Origin: Deinococcus roseus
Lineage (GTDB): Bacteria > Deinococcota > Deinococci > Deinococcales > Deinococcaceae
NCBI RefSeq assembly: GCF_014646895.1
Contig: NZ_BMOD01000002.1
Coordinates: 310,001-374,000 of the forward strand
Direction of reading: 5' to 3'
DNA: 64,000 nt
The notes beneath the pieces were generated by a model. That model saw nothing but the letters and a program-made list of their open reading frames with translations. It did no database searches and was not told the DNA's origin. Shown one piece after another: positions 24,994-33,782 of this stretch (the first letter of the stretch is position 1; each line of letters begins with the position of its first letter). The position numbers and the translations under genes are program-made.

Positions 24994-26457
24994 TCACCTG
25001 CTGTAATTCGGTGATTCCTTGGTGATGGTCACGTCGTGTGGGTGGGACTCGATCAGGCCCGCCATGGTGATGCGCACGAACTGGGCGTCTTTTCTGAGGC
25101 CCTCAATGTCTGCTGCCCCACAGTAACCCATGGCTGCACGCAGGCCCCCGACCACCTGATAGATGACCTCTCCGGCAGAGCCCTTGTAGGCCACAATGCC
25201 TTCGATGCCCTCGGGAACGAATTTTTTGGTACCAGACTGGAAGTAACGGTCGCTGGAGCCCTTGTTCATGGCCCCTTCGCTGCCCATGCCGCGGTAGGTT
25301 TTGAAGCGGCGGCCTTCCCGCAGGATCAGTTCGCCGGGGGCTTCGTCGGTGCCTGCGAGCATGCTGCCCATCATCACCACGTTGGCTCCGGCCACGATGG
25401 CCTTGGGCACATCCCCGGTCTGTTTGATGCCTCCGTCTGCAATGATGGGAACGCCGTGGGCTTCTGCTGCCTGTGCAGCCTCGAACACAGCGCTGACCTG
25501 GGGAACCCCCACACCCGTCACCACACGGGTGGTGCAGATGCTTCCGGGGCCAATCCCGACTTTCACGCCATCGGCTCCAGCCTCAATCAGGTCCAGGGTG
25601 CCTTCTGCAGTGGCGACATTTCCGGCAATGACATCCACCTGGAAGCGGCCCTTGATCATCTTCAGCACATCGATGATGCCTTTGGAATGGCCGTGTGCGC
25701 TGTCCAGCACCAGCACGTCTGCACCAGCGGCCACCAGTGCAGCGGCGCGTTCTTCCACATCTGCACTGACCCCGATGGCTGCAGCCACCAGCAGACGGCC
25801 ATATTTGTCTTTGGCTGCATTGGGGTACTTGATCTTCTTCATGATGTCTTTGATGGTGATCAGGCCGGTCAGTTTGAAGTTCTCGTCCACCACCAGCAGT
25901 TTCTCAATGCGGTGCTGCTTGAAGATCTGCTCTGCCTGCTCCAGGGTGGTGCCCACCGGAACAGTGACCAGGTTCTCTCTGGTCATCACATCTGACACGG
26001 GAATGCTGTAATCCGTGACAAAACGCATGTCCCGGTTGGTGATGATCCCGATGAGTTTTCCGCCCTCTTCCACAATGGGCACACCAGAGATGCGGTATTC
26101 GCCCATCAGTTTTTCTGCATCTCCCACCGTGGCGGTGATGGGCAGGGTGATGGGGTCGGTGATCATGCCCGCCTCAGAGCGTTTGACCTTGCGCACCATC
26201 TCGGCCTGGTCGTGGATGGGCATGTTCTTGTGGATCACGCCAATGCCCCCTTCACGGGCGAGGGCCACAGCCATCTGGGTCTCGGTGACCGTGTCCATGG
26301 CTGCGCTGATCAGGGGGATGTTGAGGGTGATGTTTTTGGTGAGCCGGGATTTGACACTCACCTGATTGGGAAGTACTTCAGAGTACCTGGGAACGAGCAA
26401 AACGTCGTCGTAGGTGATGCCTTCTTTGCCGAACTTGTACTGGAACGCGTCACTCAT
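24994..26457 (-). CDS. guaB: Inosine-5'-monophosphate dehydrogenase
   Basis: 487 residues. Oxidises IMP to XMP with NAD, the committed step to guanine nucleotides. The TIM barrel contains the catalytic-loop Cys in GIGPGSICTTRVVTGVG, the GYCGAADIEGLR segment and the MGSMLAGTDEAPGE flap region; two CBS domains are inserted at about residues 95-205. A TATACT box lies 10 nt before the ATG, giving at most a 4-nt leader. Confidence 0.97.
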   Translation of the reverse strand: MSDAFQYKFGKEGITYDDVLLVPRYSEVLPNQVSVKSRLTKNITLNIPLISAAMDTVTETQMAVALAREGGIGVIHKNMPIHDQAEMVRKVKRSEAGMITDPITLPITATVGDAEKLMGEYRISGVPIVEEGGKLIGIITNRDMRFVTDYSIPVSDVMTRENLVTVPVGTTLEQAEQIFKQHRIEKLLVVDENFKLTGLITIKDIMKKIKYPNAAKDKYGRLLVAAAIGVSADVEERAAALVAAGADVLVLDSAHGHSKGIIDVLKMIKGRFQVDVIAGNVATAEGTLDLIEAGADGVKVGIGPGSICTTRVVTGVGVPQVSAVFEAAQAAEAHGVPIIADGGIKQTGDVPKAIVAGANVVMMGSMLAGTDEAPGELILREGRRFKTYRGMGSEGAMNKGSSDRYFQSGTKKFVPEGIEGIVAYKGSAGEVIYQVVGGLRAAMGYCGAADIEGLRKDAQFVRITMAGLIESHPHDVTITKESPNYSR

Positions 26458-26593
26458 ATTGCAGGCAAGTATAACCCTTTTGGGTCAGGTACGCAGAGGG
26501 TTGCCGCCCAATACACCTAGCCCAATTTGGAACACTGTTTGTGGTGCTTCCATCCTATCTGATCTGCAGTGCAAAACAAAGCCTCTGGATCAT

Positions 26594-26762
26594 GCCGAGA
26601 GCCGAGGGCCGAGAGCCAGGTACAGGCATGGGTTTCAGGGGTCAAGACCAGAAAACCATCATCTATGCTGGTAAAGTTTCGGTGCTTTCCAGGCTGGTAA
26701 GACCAAAGCAGCAGCGAAAGCATAGCAGCTTTGCCCTCGGCCCTCGGCTCTCGGCCCTCGGC
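26594..26762. repeat. Paired heptamer element 3
   Basis: Left arm of three units plus a partial (GCCGAGA GCCGAGG GCCGAGA GCC, 26594-26617). Right arm of four complementary units (26733-26762). Interior 115 bp, the same length as in element 1 but without evident similarity. The TTA just after the right arm is the stop codon of the next minus-strand gene. Confidence 0.85.
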
Positions 26763-27503
26763 TTAAATCCGTTCTGACAGCCTCCGAATCCAGCCTTCAT
26801 GCCCTGCCAGACGCTGATCGTGTTGATAGCCTGCCAAAGGCACCACCTCCCAGGCACGGTCAAATTTCTTTTTGAGGGCCAGCACCACCTGATCAAAGGT
26901 CCAGGCATCCTGGGCGTTGGCATCCAGGTGGTAGATGCCTCCTTTTCCTGTTTGCAGCAGGTTCCACAGGCTTTCTGCAGTGTCCTCCATGAAGGAGCAG
27001 GCGGGTTTCCAGCGCGTGCTGGCCTCGATTTTGCCTTCCCGTTCCTGCCACTGGTCCAGGTGGGCCAGCATGTTGTTGCCTTCGCCGGAAGGATCAATTT
27101 GCCAGCCAATCCGGGCAATGATGGCATTTTTGTTGGTCGCCAGGATGGCATCTTCGCAGCGCACTTTGTAGGTGCCGTAGCCGTCTTTTTCGGTTCTGGG
27201 ATCTGCAGGGTGATGGGGACCGTCGGGTTCATCATCAAAAACCATCACCGAACTGGTGAACACAAAAGGGATGTGCTGTTTTGCTGCATAACCTGCCAGT
27301 TGTGCCGCCCAGCGTTCACTTCCCATGGCCAGATGCACAATGGCCTCTGTTTGAAGCGCTTCCAGGTATTGAGCAGTGGCTTCGGTGTTTTCAGGGTCCA
27401 CAATGCTGCGGTCCCAGCTCAGAATTTCTGCTCTCTGCTGCTCGAACACCCTGGCCACCACTGGGCCCAGTGTGCCTTTTAAACCTGTGATGAGTACTTT
27501 CAT
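26763..27503 (-). CDS. NAD-dependent epimerase/dehydratase-like protein (extended SDR)
   Basis: 246 residues with a Rossmann start (MKVLITGLKGTLGPVVARVF) and the SDR pattern VHLAMGSERWAAQL, FTSSVMVFDDEPDG and GYGTYKVRCEDAI, whose YxxxK supplies the catalytic Tyr and Lys. It most resembles dTDP-4-dehydrorhamnose reductase-like proteins; substrate unknown. ATG 27503 has GGAG 7 nt upstream. The stop codon lies at the edge of heptamer element 3. Confidence 0.82.
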   Translation of the reverse strand: MKVLITGLKGTLGPVVARVFEQQRAEILSWDRSIVDPENTEATAQYLEALQTEAIVHLAMGSERWAAQLAGYAAKQHIPFVFTSSVMVFDDEPDGPHHPADPRTEKDGYGTYKVRCEDAILATNKNAIIARIGWQIDPSGEGNNMLAHLDQWQEREGKIEASTRWKPACSFMEDTAESLWNLLQTGKGGIYHLDANAQDAWTFDQVVLALKKKFDRAWEVVPLAGYQHDQRLAGHEGWIRRLSERI

Positions 27504-27552
27504 GTTGCGCTCCAGAAATTTGGATTTGTTGAAGTCTAGCACAGGTTTGCTG

Positions 27553-28536
27553 CTACCCCCTGGACGCCCAGATTTTCAGGATGTCCCGGGCTTCTTTAAA
27601 AGCCGGACGGTATTGCAGGGCTTTTTGCACATCGGTTCTGGCCTGATTGGGCTGCTTCAGCTGGTATCTGGCCCTGCCTCTCCAGTACAGGGCTTCCTCG
27701 TGGTCAGGGGCGTGTTTCAGCACATCTGTGCTGAGGGAAACCACATCTGAATAACGACCGGTCTCAAAATACGCCTCCAGCGGTTCGAACTGGTACCAGA
27801 ACATCCGCCAGGGCAAACCCAGGTTTCTGGACCGATCAAAGGCTTTGATGGCGGCTTTTGGGCTGTGCAGTTTGACCAGGGTGCTGCCCAGGTTGAACCA
27901 TGCAAAAGCATTTCTGGGATCTGTTGAGGTTTCCTGCTGGGCCAACTGCAGGGCTTTTTTCAGCACCCATCCACCATTCATGCGTGGTCCCAGAATGGCT
28001 TTTACATCGCTGGCTTTGCTTTCAGGATAGACCACCAGATAGGTGCGGTTGAACACCTGCCAATCCTGATCAAATCGGGCATAGCTGTGGCTCACTCTGG
28101 TTCCCATATACGAGTCATAGGCCCTGAACACCCCTGCTTCATCATCAAAACCAAGCAGCAGACGGTAATGTCCCATGCCTCCTTCTTCGGGGAGTTCCAT
28201 CCAGGTCTGAACCATCACCGGGTAACCTGCAGCCAGCAGGCTTTTCAGGGTGCCAGAGTTTCCAGCAATGCCCTCATGGATTTTGAAACCCTGCTTGCGT
28301 ACGAAATTCCGCATTTCGTCTGGAGAGACATTTTTGTCTGCTTTGTTGGGCTTGAGGATGGGAGCAATCTGGTACTGGGTGAGGGCACTGCCGTAATAAC
28401 TGAGGGCCATCCCCAGGGTCACAGGGCCGCAGTTGTTCAGGCGCTGGTATTCATGCCGCACTCCGGTCAAAAAAACCTTTTCTGGAGCAGCAAACGCAGC
28501 ACCAGTCAGCATGAGTCCCACCCAGAACCATTTCAT
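27553..28536 (-). CDS. Secreted C39-like cysteine peptidase with TPR repeats
   Basis: 327 residues. A signal peptide (MKWFWVGLMLTGAAFAAP) precedes a papain-like C39 domain: catalytic Cys36 in LNNCGPVTLGMALSYYG, His in GMGHYRLLLGFDD, and Asp in FRAYDSYMG. The C-terminal half (about residues 190-320) contains TPR-type helices (NAFAWFNLGSTLVKLHSPKAAIKAF). Bacteriocin maturases share the C39 fold but here there is no transporter, so it is probably a periplasmic peptidase with unknown target. ATG lies 6 nt after TAAACT. Confidence 0.85.
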   Translation of the reverse strand: MKWFWVGLMLTGAAFAAPEKVFLTGVRHEYQRLNNCGPVTLGMALSYYGSALTQYQIAPILKPNKADKNVSPDEMRNFVRKQGFKIHEGIAGNSGTLKSLLAAGYPVMVQTWMELPEEGGMGHYRLLLGFDDEAGVFRAYDSYMGTRVSHSYARFDQDWQVFNRTYLVVYPESKASDVKAILGPRMNGGWVLKKALQLAQQETSTDPRNAFAWFNLGSTLVKLHSPKAAIKAFDRSRNLGLPWRMFWYQFEPLEAYFETGRYSDVVSLSTDVLKHAPDHEEALYWRGRARYQLKQPNQARTDVQKALQYRPAFKEARDILKIWASRG

Positions 28537-28542
28537 GTTTGC

Positions 28543-28548
28543 AGTTTA
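28543..28548 (-). promoter_or_regulatory. Leaderless -10 box of the C39-like gene
   Basis: TAAACT on the minus strand, GCAAAC, then ATG at 28536. Confidence 0.5.
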
Positions 28549-28628
28549 AGTCTGCAGTGAAAAAGAAAAAGTAGAAAACCCTGCACCTGAACTGCAGCTT
28601 TGTGTGGGCAGAAACAGTGTGCCTACAA

Positions 28629-28660
28629 GCAAAAACCGCTGCGCAAGGCAGCGGTTTTGA
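28629..28660 (-). terminator. Terminator of the NDH-2 gene
   Basis: Stem ACCGCTGC / GCAGCGGT around loop GCAAG with T-runs on both sides; on the minus strand it follows the gene ending at 28685. Confidence 0.75.
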
Positions 28661-28684
28661 TTCAGATATGGTCTGAGAGCAGGT

Positions 28685-29824
28685 TTAAGAAATGCTCTCC
28701 CGCCAGCGCCATTCACTGGCTTTTTTCATCATGTGGGCCAAGCCACCAGAGAGCTTGAGCTTCTGGTTCCAGGGGAGTTTCATCCAGCCCACAGCCATCA
28801 GACCACCCAGGGACACGAATTCACCGAGGGTGCTGGGTTCGTAGTCCACCAGTTCGCGGCCTTTGGCCAGACGCATCAGGTTGCGGCCCGTGGTGCGGCC
28901 CTGCTGTCCAGCGTGCTGGGCAGTGGTGGGGACGGGTTTGCCTTCCTGGTTTTTGCCGAGGGCCATGTCGCCGACCACGAAGACTTCGGGGTATTCAGCG
29001 ATGCGCAGGCTGGCATCTACAACAATGCGGTTGGCGGGACCACGCTGGAGTTTTTCGCCCTTCACGATGTCCTGGGCTTGAATGCCGCCGGTCCAGATGG
29101 TTTTGCCGGAAGGAATCACCTGGGGGTCCTGGCCTTCGGCCTGGATGGTCACGGTGTCTTCGGTGGCTTTCATGACGCGGTGGCCGGTCATGACCTTGAT
29201 GTCGTAGTCCAGCAGGGTTTTCATGGCTTTGTTGCGCAGGTCGTCTTCCAGAACAGGCAGGATCTTGGGACCGGCTTCCACCAGGTAAATGGTGAGCTTG
29301 TCGGTGCCGAGCTGCTTGGAGAGGTAATCGGTGCGCTGGGCCACTTCGGTGGCAAGTTCCACCCCGGTGAGGCCCGCTCCGCCGATCACGATGTTGCGGC
29401 TTCCGGTGTAGGTGGGAAGGTGCGCTTTGTTGATCCAGGCGTAGATTTCTTCGGCGTCTTCCAGGCGCTTCAGTTCGCTGGCGTACTCAGCAAGGCCGGG
29501 AATGCGGTAGAAGTTGGTCACGCTGCCCAGACCGATCACCAGAGCGTCGTAAGAGAGGGTCTGGCCTTTGTCGGTGGTGACTTCTTTCTTGTCGAGGTCC
29601 ACAGAGAGGACTTTGGCAAGCTCCAGGTCTACACCCGTGCCGCGCAACAGGGGCGCGATGGGCAGGGTCACCTGGGTGTTGTGAGCGGCTGCTTCATGCA
29701 GACGGGTCTCAAAGGTGTGGAAGGGGTTCTGCTCGATGAGCTTTACGTCTAAGCCCTCGGTGGGCTTCAGTTTGGTGGCAGTTGCAAGTCCCGCATAACC
29801 TGCACCTAGGATCAATGTCTTCAT
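28685..29824 (-). CDS. Type II NADH dehydrogenase-like FAD oxidoreductase
   Basis: 379 residues, two dinucleotide-binding folds: MKTLILGAGYAGLATATKL (FAD) at the N-terminus and NIVIGGAGLTGVELATEVAQ (NADH) near residue 150; EVFVVGDMAL is the second FAD contact. Such enzymes feed electrons from NADH to quinones without pumping protons and sit on the membrane. The C-terminal tail is basic and amphipathic. ATG 29824 follows AGGAGCGAGA. An imperfect 17-bp palindrome lies upstream. Confidence 0.88.
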   Translation of the reverse strand: MKTLILGAGYAGLATATKLKPTEGLDVKLIEQNPFHTFETRLHEAAAHNTQVTLPIAPLLRGTGVDLELAKVLSVDLDKKEVTTDKGQTLSYDALVIGLGSVTNFYRIPGLAEYASELKRLEDAEEIYAWINKAHLPTYTGSRNIVIGGAGLTGVELATEVAQRTDYLSKQLGTDKLTIYLVEAGPKILPVLEDDLRNKAMKTLLDYDIKVMTGHRVMKATEDTVTIQAEGQDPQVIPSGKTIWTGGIQAQDIVKGEKLQRGPANRIVVDASLRIAEYPEVFVVGDMALGKNQEGKPVPTTAQHAGQQGRTTGRNLMRLAKGRELVDYEPSTLGEFVSLGGLMAVGWMKLPWNQKLKLSGGLAHMMKKASEWRWRESIS

Positions 29825-29910
29825 TCTCGCTCCTGTGAAACCGTTCACAAGGGGACGCACGGCATATGGCCCCTTGGGGAAGTACAGCCAGAGACGTGTG
29901 TCCCCGCTTC

Positions 29911-29927
29911 AGTGTCAAGTTTACACT
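29911..29927. promoter_or_regulatory. Imperfect palindrome upstream of NDH-2
   Basis: AGTGTCAAGTTTACACT, 17 bp with one mismatch in each arm pair, 87 bp before the NDH-2 start. On the minus strand it contains TTGACA. It may be an operator for a redox or respiratory regulator; unknown. Confidence 0.35.
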
Positions 29928-29981
29928 ATGCCATGTGACCTTGAGAACACTTTCAATACAGTCTTGTTTAGCGGAATCCCA

Positions 29982-31019
29982 CTATCTCTCGGCAATCGCC
30001 ACGTACTTGGCGGGTAACACTTCACCCAGGGTGGAATCGCGTTCCACGAGGTGAGGTGTAAAGCGGGCCTTTCTGGGAGGACCATCATAACCCGAGAGCC
30101 TTTCCAGCAGCATCTCTGCCGCACGGCGACCCATCACCTCGATGGGCTGGTGCACGGTGGTCAGTTTCATGTCCTGGGACCAGGGCTGGTCATCGAAACC
30201 AATCACCTTGATGTCCCGGCCCACCACCAGACCCCTGCGCCCGGCCTCCTCAATCAGGGAGCCTGCCAGCACGTCTGCAGCGGCAAAAACCGTGCAGGGA
30301 AAAACGGCCTCGTCCAGCAGTTTCTGGGCTGCCTGCACCCCACCCTGGTGGTGGAGTCCGCTGGGGTAATCCCGCACCAGTTGCACATTGCTGGAGGTGA
30401 CCCCATCGTCGAAGCCCCGTTTGCGGTCCACGAAGACCTGGGACACAAAAACGCCTTCGGGATCGTCTTCCAGAGACATGGTGTAAGCAGGAAGACCCAG
30501 ACGGCCTGCGTACTCACCGACCAGGTACCCCCCGTAATAGTTGTCCAGGAACACCGAATCATAGTGCTCAGATTCGTTGTCTACCAGCACCACCGGGTGT
30601 TCTGTGGGGAGGGCTCCATCCGGGAACAGCCGCCCCAGATCGTAGGTGCACATGATAATCCCATCGGCCTGATAGGCGATGCGGTTGCTGTTCAGGTAGC
30701 GCTCGATGCGGGCGCGGCCCAGCAGCGGAAAAATGGCCATGTCAAAACGGTTTTCATCCAGGCATTCCTCAATGGCATTGACCAGACGCACATAAAATTC
30801 CACGCTGACCATTGGCAGCATCACACTGACCGTGTAAGAACGCCCGCCAGCAATGCGTCTGGCGTGGGGGTTGGGTGCATAATTCAGGTCTTCAATGGCC
30901 GCCAGAACCTTGTCCCGGGTGCTTTTGCGAACGGATGGGTGGTTGTTCAGCACACGGCTTACGGTCCCTACGCCTACCCGGGCCTTCCGTGCGACATCCT
31001 GAATGGTGTGTTTGCTCAT
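29982..31019 (-). CDS. LacI-family transcriptional regulator
   Basis: 345 residues. The N-terminal helix-turn-helix has the LacI pattern (IQDVARKARVGVGTVSRVLN), followed by the hinge region PNPHARRIAGG and a sugar-binding-type effector domain with FAAADVLAGSLIEEAGRRG and IKVIGFDDQPWS. Target and ligand are unknown. A perfect palindrome TGGAACGTTCCA (31066-31077) lies 47 bp upstream and may be its own operator. ATG 31019 was chosen (SKHTIQDVAR); AGAGG is about 10 nt upstream. Confidence 0.92.
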   Translation of the reverse strand: MSKHTIQDVARKARVGVGTVSRVLNNHPSVRKSTRDKVLAAIEDLNYAPNPHARRIAGGRSYTVSVMLPMVSVEFYVRLVNAIEECLDENRFDMAIFPLLGRARIERYLNSNRIAYQADGIIMCTYDLGRLFPDGALPTEHPVVLVDNESEHYDSVFLDNYYGGYLVGEYAGRLGLPAYTMSLEDDPEGVFVSQVFVDRKRGFDDGVTSSNVQLVRDYPSGLHHQGGVQAAQKLLDEAVFPCTVFAAADVLAGSLIEEAGRRGLVVGRDIKVIGFDDQPWSQDMKLTTVHQPIEVMGRRAAEMLLERLSGYDGPPRKARFTPHLVERDSTLGEVLPAKYVAIAER

Positions 31020-31065
31020 CAAGCACCAGCCTCTTCTGCCACTGTGACAACTTTAAGACGTTCTA

Positions 31066-31077
31066 TGGAACGTTCCA
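31066..31077. promoter_or_regulatory. Perfect 12-bp palindrome upstream of the LacI-family gene
   Basis: TGGAACGTTCCA with a central CG, the usual form of LacI-family operators. It lies in the 262-bp gap between the regulator and the kinase gene. The rest of this gap shows nothing I can name. Confidence 0.5.
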
Positions 31078-31281
31078 ACAGTGTGCTTGTTCACATGATA
31101 TCGTTTTCAATCCACAAATCCATGACATTGTTGGCACAACTTTCCACATTCAAAACAGCAAAAACCGTTTTTGAAGTCCTGCATGGAATCTTTTCCAAAT
31201 TGAATTTTATGCTGCAAGGACAGCAAAACCTTTCAAAATGACCCAAACTGACCTTTTCACTCAGAAAAGCTGAATCCCCGA

Positions 31282-32874
31282 TCACAATTCTTTTTCGGCC
31301 TCCAGAAACCCACCCACAAAAGCCCGCAGGAAAAACTCTCTGGAGCGGATCAGATCGGTCACCCCGGCTTCCCCGGTGCGGTACATTTTCCCCAGCTGGT
31401 ACAACGCCTCCAGATGACCGTGCTCCATGGCGCGCTCAAACCAGTACAGCGCTCTGGAAGGATGCCGGTTCACCGAGATTCCATTCAGGTAAGCCATGCC
31501 CATCTGAAACTCTGCTTCTGGATGCTCTTTTAAAGCCGCCTGCTTGATCCATTTGAAGCCCTGGTCCTCGTCTTTTGGCACCCCTCTGCCCAGAATGTGC
31601 AGTTTTCCCAGCCAGGTGAGGGCTTCCAGGTTGCCCTGCTCTGCCGCACGGGTGAACCAGGCCAGGGACTGCTTGATGCTTCTGAAGGTCCCACAGCCAT
31701 AGAAACACAGCCATCCCATCTGACACTGCGCCAGGGCATGGCCTCTGGAAGCAGCCTCCCCCATCCAGTGAAACTCCTCGTAGAAGTCCTGTGGCACCCC
31801 TTTCCCCAGATGGTACAGCCTGCCCAGACGGTAAGCAGATTCCAGATGCCCCTTGCGGGCCGCAGCTTCATAACGCTTCGCAGCTTCTTTAAAATCCTGC
31901 TGCTCTTCTGCCTTGAGGGCAAATTTGAAAGCCTCATCTTCCCTGCTCTGGTTTTCCGTGGACGGTCTGCTTGCAGGCTGCAATTTACTCTGCACCCCAA
32001 AAATCTGCAGCAACTCAGAAGCCGTGGCAGGGCGTTTGGGAATGGACAGAGCCATGCATCTGCCCACCACCTGCCTGAGTTCTTCCGGGGTGTCCTGGGG
32101 CAGCTGTCTGACCAGATCCTCACTGTCCTGGTCCTCCCCAGACATCCTGACCAGCGCAGAAGGCGGAATTCTGCCTGTCAGCAGGTAAAACACCACCCCG
32201 CCCAGGGCATAAAAATCCGTGTGGCTGCCCAGGGTCATGCCCTTGCTGTATTGCTCTGGAGCAGAATACCCTTGGGTGACAATTCTGGAACTCTGGGCAC
32301 CGTGCAGCACCGCAGACCCAAAATCAATCAGGACAGGACGCCCATCGGAAAGCAGAATGTTCTCGGGTTTGAGGTCGAGGTGCAAAAACCCCTGGCTGTG
32401 CACGTAATCCAGGGCATGCAGCAAATCCAGCAAAATGCTCTTGACCAGCCCAGGCGTCAAAATGCCCGAATGGTACACCGAAATCAGGTCTTTGCCTTCC
32501 ACAAATTCCAGAAACAGGTAAGCGGTCCTGTTCAGGCGCTCCGCGGTGTAACACATGTTGATGGATTCATGCTTGAAGCGGGCCAGCACACGGGCCTCCT
32601 GAAGCACCTCATCAATGTCATATCCCTGAGGAAGCTCCACAGAACCATCCCGATTGCGCACAGAACCAGACGGGAAAAACTCCTTTAAAACCCCTTTTCG
32701 GCCTGTGTTGCGGTCTGTGGCCAGATAGGTGATGCCAAATCCACCACTGCCCAGCACCCGCTGCAAATCGTATTTCTCAATGCGTGGCAGGGTGTTTTCC
32801 AGTTGCGCGCCACAACTGATGCAAGTGACAGCATGGGGATCATTGGGGGTACCACACAAAGGGCAAATGTTCAT
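31282..32874 (-). CDS. Ser/Thr protein kinase with N-terminal zinc ribbon and C-terminal Sel1 repeats
   Basis: 530 residues. Residues 1-25 hold two CxxC pairs (CPLCG, CISCG), a zinc ribbon. The kinase domain (about 33-290) has the glycine-rich loop GSGGFGITY, the ATP-binding Lys in GVLKEFFP, the catalytic loop HLDLKPENIL and the DFG motif in LIDFGSA. Bacterial kinases of this group often have HLD in place of HRD. The C-terminal half (about 320-530) consists of Sel1-like repeats (A-A-R-K-G-H-L-E-S-A-Y-R-L-G-R-L-Y and similar), suited for protein binding. No membrane segment is seen, so it is cytoplasmic. Confidence 0.9.
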   Translation of the reverse strand: MNICPLCGTPNDPHAVTCISCGAQLENTLPRIEKYDLQRVLGSGGFGITYLATDRNTGRKGVLKEFFPSGSVRNRDGSVELPQGYDIDEVLQEARVLARFKHESINMCYTAERLNRTAYLFLEFVEGKDLISVYHSGILTPGLVKSILLDLLHALDYVHSQGFLHLDLKPENILLSDGRPVLIDFGSAVLHGAQSSRIVTQGYSAPEQYSKGMTLGSHTDFYALGGVVFYLLTGRIPPSALVRMSGEDQDSEDLVRQLPQDTPEELRQVVGRCMALSIPKRPATASELLQIFGVQSKLQPASRPSTENQSREDEAFKFALKAEEQQDFKEAAKRYEAAARKGHLESAYRLGRLYHLGKGVPQDFYEEFHWMGEAASRGHALAQCQMGWLCFYGCGTFRSIKQSLAWFTRAAEQGNLEALTWLGKLHILGRGVPKDEDQGFKWIKQAALKEHPEAEFQMGMAYLNGISVNRHPSRALYWFERAMEHGHLEALYQLGKMYRTGEAGVTDLIRSREFFLRAFVGGFLEAEKEL

Positions 32875-32926
32875 GGCAATCTTTATTTACAGTACCTGAT
32901 CTGTGTGAAAAGCAAGCTCTGGAGGA

Positions 32927-32966
32927 GCAGAAGGCAGAAGGCAGAAAGCAAAAAAGTTCTGCTTTC
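32927..32966. repeat. Short heptamer element of the GCAGAAG type
   Basis: GCAGAAG GCAGAAG GCAGAAA GC (32927-32949 region), then an A run, then TTCTGCTTTC (32957-32966), the complement of one unit. It lies between the kinase start and the next gene stop. Confidence 0.6.
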
Positions 32967-32976
32967 ATTTTGAATT

Positions 32977-33555
32977 TCAATCTTCTGCAGACTCTGCAAA
33001 CTCCAGCTCTGGATAGGCCTTTTGCAGTGCCTCCAGATACTTTTCCTGCAAAGCCGCCTGCAGCTTTTTGCGTTCTTTTCGGGTGGTTTTTCCGAGGGTC
33101 TGAATGCCCCCCAGATGGGCCGTCAACACCGCTTCGTGGCGCTCCCAGAGCTGTTTGAACCTGCGGGCCAAAGAAGAACTGAGTTTTTCCTGCTCCTGTG
33201 GCGTCAACGGAACCAGCACAGGCTGAAAATCCTCAATGAAGTTCCTGAGTTTGCGCTCCCGGTTTCTGGTGCGGGTCTGGCGGGCTTTTTCGGCGCGTTC
33301 ACTGGCTTCAATGGCTTTTTCCAGCAGTTCGGCATAAGCCCCTGTGGTCTCGGCATCCTGCACCCGGGATTCCCGGTACAGCTTGACCCGGCCATACTTG
33401 CGGTTCCAGCGGTTTTCCCGGCTGTCGTCATGTTCTGGCAGGAGCTTTTGAATCATGGACGCCGTCCAGCCGCGCTGTTTCAATTCAAAGGTGGTCAAGA
33501 GTGGATCTTCAAAAAAATGCCCATCAGCATGTGCATCATCGTGGTCTCGGGACAT
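32977..33555 (-). CDS. Hypothetical charged protein
   Basis: 192 residues, very rich in Arg, Lys and Glu, with long predicted helices (AELLEKAIEASERAEKARQT, then RTRNRERKLRNF, then KTTRKERKKLQAALQEKYLE). No known motif is recognised. The short acidic N-terminus begins MSRDHDDAHADG. ATG 33555 follows GGGAGG with a 4-nt gap. It is read toward the kinase gene and could be expressed with it (102-bp gap). Confidence 0.55.
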   Translation of the reverse strand: MSRDHDDAHADGHFFEDPLLTTFELKQRGWTASMIQKLLPEHDDSRENRWNRKYGRVKLYRESRVQDAETTGAYAELLEKAIEASERAEKARQTRTRNRERKLRNFIEDFQPVLVPLTPQEQEKLSSSLARRFKQLWERHEAVLTAHLGGIQTLGKTTRKERKKLQAALQEKYLEALQKAYPELEFAESAED

Positions 33556-33639
33556 GAAAACCTCCCATCGGGTTTCAGCCCAGTGTGCTGCAGATTGCAA
33601 GGGAAAACTGTTTGGGAAGGCACAAGATCCCCCCGCGCA

Positions 33640-33775
33640 TCGCTTCGCTCTGCGGTCCCCCCGTCAGCGTTGGGGGGTTGGCGTACGACTCCATTGGATA
33701 TCATCCCAGACAAAAAAAATCCCCCTTCGTTAAGGGGGACAGCCTGAAACGCAGGGACAGGCAGGGGGATCCAAC
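33640..33775. repeat. CCCCCTT-family palindromic element between valS and the charged protein gene
   Basis: It begins GATCCCCCC and ends GGGGGATCC, with two inner hairpins; one has the core CCCCCTTCGTTAAGGGGG (33721-33738). The other hairpin is GTCCCCCC..GGGGGG. Confidence 0.7.
33711..33738 (-). terminator. Terminator of valS made by a repeat palindrome
   Basis: On the minus strand CCCCCTTAACGAAGGGGG followed by ATTTTTTTTG. The stem belongs to the repeat element. Confidence 0.75.
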
Positions 33776-33782
33776 AGAGGTA

